DNA from: an uncultured Porphyromonas sp.
GTDB lineage: Bacteria; Bacteroidota; Bacteroidia; Bacteroidales; Porphyromonadaceae
Assembly: GCA_945875135.1 (NCBI GenBank)
Contig: CAMCJO010000082.1
Coordinates: forward strand, 1-8,414
Direction: 5' to 3'
DNA: 8,414 nt
The position numbers were made by a program, and so were the translations under genes. Below, in pieces: positions 1 to 6,472 of this stretch. The number at the start of each line of letters is the position of its first letter. Position 1 is the stretch's first letter. The notes below the pieces were generated by a model that had not been told where the DNA came from, ran no database searches, and saw only the letters and a program-made list of their open reading frames with translations.

Positions 1-8
1 GAGATGCG

Positions 9-1595
9 TCAGAACTCGCTGGTGAAGTGGAAGCGGATGTGCGGAAAGTCTTGCTGGGCCATTTGTAGGATGTAGCTGCTCTCCGCTAGGTAGACGTCGC
101 GTCCGGCATGGTCTAGAGCCATATACTGAGCTTTACGACGCTTGAAGTTGGCCAGCTCCTCGGCATCGTCACTCTCGATCCAGCACGCTTTGTAGAGGTG
201 CAGTGGCTCCCAGCGACACTCGGCGCCATACTCGTGTAGCAGTCGATACTGAATCACCTCAAACTGAAGTTGACCGACGGTACCGATGATGCGTCTGCCG
301 TTGAACTGATTGACAAAGAGCTGTGCCACACCTTCGCCCATGAGTTGGTCTGTACCCTTGATGAGCTGCTTCTGCTTCATCGGGTCGGCATTCTCAATAT
401 ACTTAAAGAGCTCAGGACTAAAGCTGGGCAGCCCCTTGAAGTGGAGCATTTCGCCTGACGTGAGGGTGTCACCGATGCGAAATAGACCCGTGTCGGGGAG
501 TCCGACGATGTCGCCCGCATAGGCGTCGTCGATGACCTCTTTCTTATTGGCCATAAAGGCGGTGGGGGAGGAGAAGCGGACCTGCTTGTCGAGGCGTGTG
601 TGGCGATAGTAAGCGTTACGCTCGAAGCGTCCCGAGCAGACCTTGACGAAGGCAATACAGCTGCGGTGGTTGGGATCCATATTGGCGTGGATCTTGAAGA
701 CGAAGCCGGTGAAGTTCTCTTCGTAAGGACTCACCTCTCTCTCCTCGGCCTGTACAGGCTGGGGTGAGGGTGCGATACGTACGAAGGTGTCTAGTAGCTC
801 GCGCACGCCAAAGGTATTGAGCGCGGAGCCGAAGAAGACGGGTGCTTGCTCACCGGCGAGATAAGCGTCGTGGTCGAACGTGGGGTAGACGCCCTCGACC
901 ATCTCGACCTCCTCGGCGAGTCGCTCGGCAGCGGCGGCGCCGATATGCTGTACGAGGTCGGGCGAGTCGAGACTCTCGATATGGTGGATGTCCTCGACGA
1001 CATGCTGCTTATTGGGCGTAAAGAGGTTGAGCTCGTGATCGAAGATGTTGTACACCCCCTTGAAGCGGTCACCCATGCCTATGGGCCAAACCATCGGTGT
1101 GGTCACGACGCCTAGCTCTCGCTCTACCTCGTCGAGCAGGTCGAAGGGGTCTAGTCCCTCGCGGTCTAGCTTGTTGATGAAGACGATGACGGGCGTGTGG
1201 CGCATACGGCATACCTCCATGAGACGACGCGTCTGCTGCTCGACACCCTTGGCGTGGTCAATGACGATGATGACGCTATCCACAGCGGTGAGCGTGCGGT
1301 AGGTGTCTTCGGCAAAGTCTTGGTGACCAGGGGTATCGAGGATGTTGACTTTGTAGTCCTTATAGTTGAAGCCCATGACGCTGGTTGCCACGGAGATACC
1401 ACGCTGACGCTCTATCTCCATGAAGTCACTGGTGGCGCTCTTCTTGATCTTGTTGCTCTTGACGGCTCCAGCTACGTGGATGGCACCTCCGTAGAGGAGG
1501 AGCTTCTCGGTGAGGGTTGTTTTACCCGCATCTGGGTGCGCTATGACGGCAAAAGTGCGACGACTACTTATTTCTTTTTCTAAAGGGGTGGACAT
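9..1595 (-). CDS. prfC: Peptide chain release factor 3 (RF3), translational GTPase
   Basis: RF3 is a cytoplasmic GTPase that removes RF1/RF2 from the ribosome after peptide release and so recycles termination factors. The 528-residue product matches the usual length (E. coli about 529). The G domain is intact: P-loop AHPDAGKT (19-26), switch I region with SDFMEIERQRGIS (56-68), DTPGHQDF (87-94), NKLD (141-144) and a G5-like GSALNTFG. The RF3-typical stretch FTGFVFKIHANMDPNHR opens domain II, and the C-terminal region ending in FPHIRFHFTSEF follows the family pattern to the end, so the protein is complete. The start ATG lies 10 nt after the stop of the upstream DegT-fold gene, suggesting co-transcription. 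No Shine-Dalgarno sequence is visible, as is usual in Bacteroidetes. The G domain resembles EF-G, but the 528-aa length and C-terminus are those of RF3. Confidence 0.97.
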   Translation of the reverse strand: MSTPLEKEISSRRTFAVIAHPDAGKTTLTEKLLLYGGAIHVAGAVKSNKIKKSATSDFMEIERQRGISVATSVMGFNYKDYKVNILDTPGHQDFAEDTYRTLTAVDSVIIVIDHAKGVEQQTRRLMEVCRMRHTPVIVFINKLDREGLDPFDLLDEVERELGVVTTPMVWPIGMGDRFKGVYNIFDHELNLFTPNKQHVVEDIHHIESLDSPDLVQHIGAAAAERLAEEVEMVEGVYPTFDHDAYLAGEQAPVFFGSALNTFGVRELLDTFVRIAPSPQPVQAEEREVSPYEENFTGFVFKIHANMDPNHRSCIAFVKVCSGRFERNAYYRHTRLDKQVRFSSPTAFMANKKEVIDDAYAGDIVGLPDTGLFRIGDTLTSGEMLHFKGLPSFSPELFKYIENADPMKQKQLIKGTDQLMGEGVAQLFVNQFNGRRIIGTVGQLQFEVIQYRLLHEYGAECRWEPLHLYKACWIESDDAEELANFKRRKAQYMALDHAGRDVYLAESSYILQMAQQDFPHIRFHFTSEF

Positions 1596-1605
1596 CGTAA
1601 GATGA

Positions 1606-2760
1606 TTAGCTGTTGTACTTGTAAACGAGCTGACGGATCACCTCGACAACCTCTAAGGTGCGGACGCCTGTCAGCGTGCTATCGTTGGGCAGGTAGAGTA
1701 GATCGGGCGCCATGCTCTGAGCTACGCCACTGACCACACTGCTATAGGACTGGAGTGCGGGCAGCTCGCTGAGACTCTCTAGTGGCGGTAGGAGCGGGAC
1801 GAATCGCTCTTCCTGCAGTGCCCGTCCGAGCTCGTGACGAGAGAAGTGAAGCATCGTGGGCTCGATATGTATCGGCTGACTACTATAATTAGGTCGATAG
1901 CTGTGCGGTGCGTCATCTGGCCAGCTTAGATAGCGAAGGCCGAAGGCTTGCGTGAGGTACTTGCGGTAGAGCTTAGCCATGAGACGCTTTTTCTCTATGG
2001 CCTCTTTGAGTTGCGCTAGCTGAGGCAGTAAGACAGCTGCCTGCAGAGGCGCTAGCGGATAGGGGCGTAACCAAGCTTCGATCGAGAGCTTCTCCTGAGC
2101 ACTCCAACTGTGATAAGGTGCATCGATGGAGAGACTACGGTTTTCGGACCAACTAAGCGCGCCGGCCATACCAGCCTGTATAATCTCGCCCGTGCAGAAG
2201 GAGAAGAAAGAGAGCTGCCCCCAGGTGCCACACGCTCGCTCATCGATAGAACTCCCAAGCGCCTGCGAGCAGTCCTCGATGATGGTCATATTGTACCGTT
2301 GCGCTACTTCGCAGAGGAGCTCCATATTGGCGGGGATGCCGTGAGCATGCGCCACGATGATGGCGCGGGGTAGGGGAGTGCCCGCATTGGTCATACGCTC
2401 GAGATGCTTGCCGAGGAGGAGCGGATCCATCGCCATGTTGAAGGAGGTGACCTCGACAAAGATCGGACGCAACCGCATCGCGAGCAAACAGTCGACATAC
2501 TCCTTGCGCCAGTAAGCTGGTACGAAAAGAGACTCGCCCTCTCGCAACTGCAACATGCGCAGCGCAGCGGTAAGTGCTACTTGTGGCGAAGAGGTCAGAT
2601 GGATCGTTCGCTCGACACCCAACAAACGGCGCAATGCTTGCTCAAATCCCGTACAAAGTCCCGAGTCGGTCAGAAAATCGTCAGGAATTTGCGCTTTAAT
2701 GGCCTCTTGTGAGGGATAAACTCCTTGATAATTAAGCTGTTCTGTCGATATTGGAGGCAT
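1606..2760 (-). CDS. DegT/DnrJ/EryC1/StrS-fold protein lacking the PLP lysine; probable pseudo-aminotransferase
   Basis: The 384 residues follow the fold-type-I aminotransferase layout of the DegT/DnrJ/EryC1/StrS family (sugar-nucleotide aminotransferases), at a normal length. Visible landmarks are a substrate-loop region LTSSPQVALTAAL (55-67), IEDCSQALGSS (161-171) with Asp163 for the PLP ring nitrogen and Gln166, CGTWGQLSFFSF (177-188), and a C-terminal stretch RPYPLAPLQAAVLLPQL followed by the basic helix KEAIEKKRLMAKLYRKYL. The family motif FSFxxxK is here FSFCTGE, so Glu192 (codon GAG, 2185-2187) sits where lysine normally forms the Schiff base. The SGT phosphate-binding motif is SPQ (58-60). 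The frame is otherwise intact, which argues against a decayed gene. It may be a pseudoenzyme, a PMP-dependent dehydratase-like enzyme or a regulatory protein; I cannot assign a substrate. It sits just upstream of prfC, with no sugar-biosynthesis genes nearby. Confidence 0.8.
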   Translation of the reverse strand: MPPISTEQLNYQGVYPSQEAIKAQIPDDFLTDSGLCTGFEQALRRLLGVERTIHLTSSPQVALTAALRMLQLREGESLFVPAYWRKEYVDCLLAMRLRPIFVEVTSFNMAMDPLLLGKHLERMTNAGTPLPRAIIVAHAHGIPANMELLCEVAQRYNMTIIEDCSQALGSSIDERACGTWGQLSFFSFCTGEIIQAGMAGALSWSENRSLSIDAPYHSWSAQEKLSIEAWLRPYPLAPLQAAVLLPQLAQLKEAIEKKRLMAKLYRKYLTQAFGLRYLSWPDDAPHSYRPNYSSQPIHIEPTMLHFSRHELGRALQEERFVPLLPPLESLSELPALQSYSSVVSGVAQSMAPDLLYLPNDSTLTGVRTLEVVEVIRQLVYKYNS

Positions 2761-2795
2761 CTTCTGTAGTTTCTCATTTTGGCTAGTTTCGGGCC

Positions 2796-2827
2796 TTTTG
2801 GCTCTTTTGTTGCTCTCTTTAGCTTTG
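2796..2827 (+). promoter_or_regulatory. Possible Bacteroidetes-type promoter reading rightwards
   Basis: TTTTG (2796-2800) is followed after exactly 19 nt by TAGCTTTG (2820-2827), matching the Bacteroidetes housekeeping consensus of a -33 TTTG and a -7 TAnnTTTG. It points away from the minus-strand genes. Transcription would start near 2832-2836 and run straight into the inverted repeat at 2845-2895. The region is T-rich, so chance is possible. The same stretch holds two direct copies of TTTTGGCT (2777-2784 and 2796-2803). Confidence 0.3.
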
Positions 2828-2844
2828 CGGTGAGCAGATTTGGC

Positions 2845-2895
2845 AAAAAGCTATGCCCTCTCCATTTTCATCGGTGTGGCGGGGCATAGCTTTTT
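2845..2895. terminator. Perfect 14-bp inverted repeat; deoC terminator, probably bidirectional
   Basis: AAAAAGCTATGCCC (2845-2858) is the exact reverse complement of GGGCATAGCTTTTT (2882-2895), enclosing a 23-nt loop. The GC-rich inner stem and A/T ends give a rho-independent terminator in both directions. On the minus strand it begins 11 nt after the deoC stop and ends in five U residues, so it should end the mnmG-to-deoC operon. On the plus strand the U-run is longer (TTTTTAATTT). The loop is larger than in most terminators. Confidence 0.75.
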
Positions 2896-2906
2896 AATTT
2901 GTCTCT

Positions 2907-3773
2907 TTATCCCTCGATCGCCTTGAGGAGATTCTTGCCAAGACTGCTAGCACCTAGACGGAAGAGCTCAGGGGTGAGCCACTCCTCGCCAAGGATCTCC
3001 TTGACGATGCAGTAATACTTGACCACATCCTCTGGCGTGCGGACACCACCGCTGGCCTTGAAGCCACGACGCTCGCCGTGCTGCTCGTAATACTTGCGCA
3101 GCGTCTGGCACATAACGTAAGCGGCCTCGAGTGAAGCTCCTGGATACTCCTTGCCTGTGGAGGTCTTGATGAAGTCTGCGCCTGAGTAGAGCGACAGGAT
3201 CGATGCGATCTGTATCTGTCGTGGGTCAGCGAGCAGACCAGACTCGATGATCACCTTGAGGTGCGCTCCGTGAGCGGCATCCTTAAGCTCCTCAATCTCG
3301 GTGCATGCGCCGTCGTAGTCCTCTGAGAGGAAGCGGTTTAGGTTGAGGACAACGTCTACTTCGTTGGCTCCCTCGGCGACAGCCATAGAGACCTCAGCGA
3401 CCTTGATCTCTGGGAAGGTCTGACTGGCGGGAAAGCCTGCAGCTACCGAAGCGATGCGTACATCGGGACAGGTGAGCGTAGCCTTGACCGTAGGCACCAG
3501 AGCGGGATAGACGCAGATGGCGGCTACGTTGGGTATGTCGGGATGGTTGCTCTCGAAGTCGTTGACGCCAGCGACCATCTTGGTGACACTCTCGTCGGTA
3601 TCACCTCCCATCAGGGTGGTTAGGTCGATACAGCTGTAGAGTAGCTTGAGGACCTCTGGTGTGTAGCACTCCTTATAGTGCTTGTCGATGATCGCTTGTA
3701 CCTTGGCGGTAACATCTCCCTCGATAGGTTCGTAGAGCGAGATTGCTTTATGGTATTTGTCTATCTGATGCAT
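2907..3773 (-). CDS. deoC: Deoxyribose-phosphate aldolase
   Basis: This enzyme cleaves 2-deoxy-D-ribose 5-phosphate to glyceraldehyde 3-phosphate and acetaldehyde in deoxynucleoside catabolism. It is a TIM-barrel class I aldolase. The Schiff-base lysine is Lys203 in FIKTSTGK, the second catalytic lysine is Lys239 in FKASGG, and the proton-relay Asp is Asp140 in NEVDVVLN. AICVYP (85-90), with a cysteine, and ESGLLADPRQI (177-187) are also typical. At 288 residues it is longer than E. coli DeoC (about 259), mostly through an N-terminal helical extension (about residues 1-45), which I recall as usual for Bacteroidetes. It is the last gene of the run, 24 nt after the pyrophosphohydrolase stop and followed by the hairpin at 2845-2895. 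No other deo genes are present, so its job here may be general nucleotide salvage with its operon partners. Confidence 0.96.
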   Translation of the reverse strand: MHQIDKYHKAISLYEPIEGDVTAKVQAIIDKHYKECYTPEVLKLLYSCIDLTTLMGGDTDESVTKMVAGVNDFESNHPDIPNVAAICVYPALVPTVKATLTCPDVRIASVAAGFPASQTFPEIKVAEVSMAVAEGANEVDVVLNLNRFLSEDYDGACTEIEELKDAAHGAHLKVIIESGLLADPRQIQIASILSLYSGADFIKTSTGKEYPGASLEAAYVMCQTLRKYYEQHGERRGFKASGGVRTPEDVVKYYCIVKEILGEEWLTPELFRLGASSLGKNLLKAIEG

Positions 3774-3797
3774 CAGTTTCTATTGTTTGAAGGTTTA

Positions 3798-4172
3798 TTA
3801 TTCTGTTGTATCTAAGGGGTGAGTAGTAAGCTTGCTATTGTTTAGATGTCGGGTTGCGTCGCGCTTTGTCTTCTTCTGGAGGTTCTTCTCAAGCGCCTCT
3901 TGTAGGTTGACTCCGCACTGGTTGGCAATGCAGGTGAGCACCCAGAGCAGGTCTGCCAGCTCGTCCGCAAGGTCGAGATGATCGGACGCTTTAGCACTCT
4001 GCTCACCGTAGAGCCGTGCCATAACACGTGCCACCTCGCCCGTCTCCTCCGTCAGGATCGCCATATTGGTCAGCGGGTCGAAGTAGCGCACACCGTAGGT
4101 GCGTATCCACTCGTCGACCAGCTGCTGTAGCTCGTCTAGCGTCGTCTCTTTTGCTTTGTCAGTAGCGTCCAT
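3798..4172 (-). CDS. MazG-family nucleotide pyrophosphohydrolase
   Basis: This small all-alpha NTP pyrophosphatase of the MazG/YpjD type hydrolyses (d)NTPs, often non-canonical ones, to NMP and pyrophosphate. The metal-binding pattern EExxE...ExxD is complete: Glu42, Glu43 and Glu46 in TEETGE, then Glu71 and Asp74 in ADELADLLW. The 124-residue length fits single-domain members, with one catalytic domain rather than the two of E. coli MazG. The C-terminal tail after about residue 105 is polar and variable. The start ATG overlaps the dtd stop by 1 nt (TAATG), a stop-restart arrangement that suggests translational coupling. Substrate preference (dCTP-like, dUTP or oxidised nucleotides) cannot be told from sequence. 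No mazEF toxin genes are nearby, so a stress role is not implied. Confidence 0.9.
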   Translation of the reverse strand: MDATDKAKETTLDELQQLVDEWIRTYGVRYFDPLTNMAILTEETGEVARVMARLYGEQSAKASDHLDLADELADLLWVLTCIANQCGVNLQEALEKNLQKKTKRDATRHLNNSKLTTHPLDTTE

Positions 4173-4624
4173 TAGAGTGTGTCGGTGTCTAGGATTATGG
4201 TCACAGGTCCGTCGTTATGTATCTCTACCTGCATATCGGCTCCAAATTTACCGGTTTTAATTGAATCTGAGCCCATGATGAGACGCATTTTAGCGACAAA
4301 CTGCTCGTAGAGTGGCTCCGAGACCTCACCTTTGGCGGCCTCGATGTAGCTCGGACGGTTGCCTTTGCGGCAGTTTGCCATGAGCGTAAACTGGCTTACG
4401 ACGAGCGCTTCGCCACCAATGTCCAGCAGCGAACGGTTCATCACGCCCTCCTCATCGTCGAAGATGCGTAGCTTGCACACCTTCTGGCAGAGCTTCTCGA
4501 TCTGCTCGGGCCCATCTTCGTAGCCGATGCCGAGGAGGAGGACGATGCCTTGCTGGATGCTCCCAACGCAGTTGCCGTCGATCGACACAGAAGCGTGGGT
4601 GACTCGCTGTAAAAGTGCTTTCAT
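4172..4624 (-). CDS. dtd: D-aminoacyl-tRNA deacylase
   Basis: DTD removes D-amino acids (and glycine from tRNA-Ala) wrongly attached to tRNA, acting as a cytoplasmic homodimer whose active site lies at the subunit interface. The 150 residues match the family (E. coli about 145). The N-terminus MKALLQRVTHASVSID is characteristic. The two signature motifs are SQFTL (77-81) and the Gly-cisPro motif GPVT (139-142) within NDGPVT; TGKFGADMQV (124-133) is also conserved. No key residue is missing. It begins 12 nt after the uvrC stop and its TAA overlaps the ATG of the MazG-type gene. It is a chirality checkpoint placed among other quality-control genes. Confidence 0.97.
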   Translation of the reverse strand: MKALLQRVTHASVSIDGNCVGSIQQGIVLLLGIGYEDGPEQIEKLCQKVCKLRIFDDEEGVMNRSLLDIGGEALVVSQFTLMANCRKGNRPSYIEAAKGEVSEPLYEQFVAKMRLIMGSDSIKTGKFGADMQVEIHNDGPVTIILDTDTL

Positions 4625-4636
4625 ACTGTTTCTTCT

Positions 4637-6445
4637 CTAGGTTGTTTCTGTAGATTCGTCGGGGTGTAGGTGATTGTACAGCTTGTTGCCCTTGCTCGTG
4701 CCGAGGGTTGCGATCAGTTCGGCACGACTAGCCTTGACGACTCGCTGGGGTGTCTTGAAGGCTTGCAGCAAAGTCTCCTTACTGCGTGCGCCAATCCCCG
4801 GGATCTCGTCGAGGATGCTCTTCGTCTGCTGCTTCGAGCGACTATCTCTGTGGAAAGTGATACCAAAGCGGTGCGCCTCGTCACGGATGTGACAGATCAC
4901 TTTGAGCGTTTCCGACCGACGATCCAAGACCAAAGGCTCCGACTCACCAGGGCGGTATAGCTCTTCGAAACGCTCCGCAAGACCGAAGACGCACACTTTG
5001 TCGTAGATGCCTAGCTCCTTGAGCGTGTCGCAGGCGGCATGTAGCTGTCCCTTGCCACCGTCTATGATGATCAGGTCAGGGAGCGACTGCCCCTCGTCCA
5101 GCACACGCCGATAGCGTCGGTAGATGATCTCACGCATCGTCCGATAGTCGTCAGCCCCGACGACTGTTTTCACATGAAACTTTCTGTACTCGCTCTTCGC
5201 CGGCTTACCATTCTTAAAGACCACGCACGCAGCCACGGGATTGGTGCCTTGTATGTTTGAATTGTCAAAGCACTCCATATGTCGGGGTAAGCGATCGATG
5301 CCGAGATCCTTCTTCATCGTTGTGAGAAGACGCGTGGCTCGCTGCTCGGGGTTGAGCTTCTCCTGACGCTTGTAGCAGTCCCAGCGGTAGCGTGACACGT
5401 TGAGCTGAGCCAGCTCGAGAAGCTGCCTCTTCTCACCTCGCTGTGGCACCGTGATTCGATAGTTGTCGCCTTCCCATTCGCCAGGCTCCGCTAGGATCAC
5501 CTCACGAGCTGTGCTGCCGAAGCGCTGTCTTAGTTCCTCTATCAGGTAAGCGAGCAGGTCACTTCGCGAAGAGTCGACCGTCTTCTTGAAGGTTAAGTTG
5601 TGCGCTAAGACGACCGCCCCGTGGCGCACCTGCATCATACAGACGAAACCATTGACGTCGTCCTCATCGTAGGCAAAAACATCTGCCTCGCGAATGTTGG
5701 GAGCGACAACATGCTTGCCCGAATAGCGACGCAGCGTCTCAATGTTCTGACGATGCTGCTCGGCTCGCTCGAACTCCAGCCGCTCGCTCATACGATTCAT
5801 TTCTTCTACCTCCTCCTCGATGAGGACGTTTATCTCTCCCTTGAGGATGCGTCGGGCTAGTTGCACCGCATGGGCGTACTCCTCAGCCGAGACCAACCCT
5901 TGGCAGGGGCCGCCACACTTCTTAATATGGTATTGCAGGCAAAGATCCACCCGTCGCTCCCGCACCACCTCGAGAGTCAAAGCATAGCGACACGAACGCA
6001 GCTGGAGCACTCGATGAATTAGATCGATCACGATGTGCGCCATCGCCACATTAGGATAGGGACCATAATAGTCTCCCTTGCCCTCCTCCTTTCTCGTGGC
6101 GAAGATGCGTGGAAACGGTTCGCTCGTGATAACAATGCGTGGGTAAGACTTGTCGTCCTTGAGCAGTATGTTGTACTTCGGCAGGTGTGTCTTGATCAGA
6201 TTGTTCTCCAAGACCAAAGCCTCAGCCTCGGTGTTGACTACGAAGTACTCTAGCTGGCGAATTTCACTGACCAGCCTTGTTGTCTTCGGATCTTTCGGAG
6301 AGTTGTTAAAGTAAGAGGAGACGCGATTGCGCAGATTCTTCGCCTTGCCCACATAGATGATCGTCCCGTTTTTGTTGCGGTACTGATAGCATCCTGGGTC
6401 TTGCGGGATGGTTGGGAGGATAGCTTTGATTTCGTCTCGGTTCAT
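4637..6445 (-). CDS. uvrC: Excinuclease ABC subunit C
   Basis: UvrC makes both incisions around a DNA lesion in the UvrABC nucleotide-excision repair complex. The 602 residues cover all domains. The N-terminal GIY-YIG nuclease (about 13-95) has GCY (18-20), YVG (31-33), Arg39 and the catalytic Glu80. Four cysteines (152, 169, 177, 181) match the iron-sulphur cluster described in UvrC. The UVR/UvrB-binding helix is near 205-240. The RNase H-like second nuclease has Asp394 (ECFDNS), Asp432 (GADDY), Asp462 (IIDGGKGQ) and His525 (DEAHRFG). A helix-hairpin-helix pair (about 545-582, with IPGIG) completes it. All catalytic residues are present. The gene follows mnmG by 27 nt, and that gap is almost filled by a parS-like palindrome ending 7 nt before the ATG. 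No Shine-Dalgarno sequence is seen, so the palindrome occupies the ribosome-loading region. Confidence 0.98.
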   Translation of the reverse strand: MNRDEIKAILPTIPQDPGCYQYRNKNGTIIYVGKAKNLRNRVSSYFNNSPKDPKTTRLVSEIRQLEYFVVNTEAEALVLENNLIKTHLPKYNILLKDDKSYPRIVITSEPFPRIFATRKEEGKGDYYGPYPNVAMAHIVIDLIHRVLQLRSCRYALTLEVVRERRVDLCLQYHIKKCGGPCQGLVSAEEYAHAVQLARRILKGEINVLIEEEVEEMNRMSERLEFERAEQHRQNIETLRRYSGKHVVAPNIREADVFAYDEDDVNGFVCMMQVRHGAVVLAHNLTFKKTVDSSRSDLLAYLIEELRQRFGSTAREVILAEPGEWEGDNYRITVPQRGEKRQLLELAQLNVSRYRWDCYKRQEKLNPEQRATRLLTTMKKDLGIDRLPRHMECFDNSNIQGTNPVAACVVFKNGKPAKSEYRKFHVKTVVGADDYRTMREIIYRRYRRVLDEGQSLPDLIIIDGGKGQLHAACDTLKELGIYDKVCVFGLAERFEELYRPGESEPLVLDRRSETLKVICHIRDEAHRFGITFHRDSRSKQQTKSILDEIPGIGARSKETLLQAFKTPQRVVKASRAELIATLGTSKGNKLYNHLHPDESTETT

Positions 6446-6451
6446 TTCGAT

Positions 6452-6467
6452 TGTTTCACGTGAAACG
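6452..6467. promoter_or_regulatory. parS-like centromere site (ParB/Spo0J binding)
   Basis: TGTTTCACGTGAAACG matches 15 of 16 bases of the bacterial consensus TGTTTCACGTGAAACA. Its 14-bp core, GTTTCACGTGAAAC (6453-6466), is a perfect palindrome. With equal base use, a given 14-mer would occur about 3 in 100,000 times in a window this size. It lies between genes, where coding constraint cannot explain it. ParB dimers load on such sites, spread as CTP-dependent clamps and direct origin segregation and SMC loading. In RNA it could form a 5-bp hairpin (GUUUC-ACGU-GAAAC) close to the uvrC start, a less likely explanation. Confidence 0.85.
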
Positions 6468-6472
6468 GTGAG

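Noticed and set aside
846..1583. Long plus-strand frames opposite prfC
   Set aside because: They are mirror frames of a strongly conserved GTPase gene with codon-biased sequence; their translations show no recognisable domain.
2777..2803. Two direct copies of TTTTGGCT 19 nt apart upstream of the DegT-fold gene
   Set aside because: They are short and lie in T-rich DNA; I could not link them to an operator, and one overlaps the possible -33 element.
2853..2897. 14-codon plus-strand reading frame within the terminator hairpin
   Set aside because: It is defined by the stem-loop itself, has no supporting start context, and is better explained as chance.
4025..4030. Second CACGTG hexamer, in the MazG-type gene
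   Set aside because: The flanks do not match parS; only the six-base core agrees, and it lies in coding sequence.
4243..4250. Minus-strand TAAATTTG resembling a -7 promoter element inside dtd
   Set aside because: It encodes the conserved KFGAD stretch of DTD and has no TTTG at the -33 distance.
5252..5259. Plus-strand TATGTTTG resembling a -7 element, antisense to uvrC
   Set aside because: No TTTG lies about 19-21 nt upstream, and a six-base match is expected by chance at this window length.
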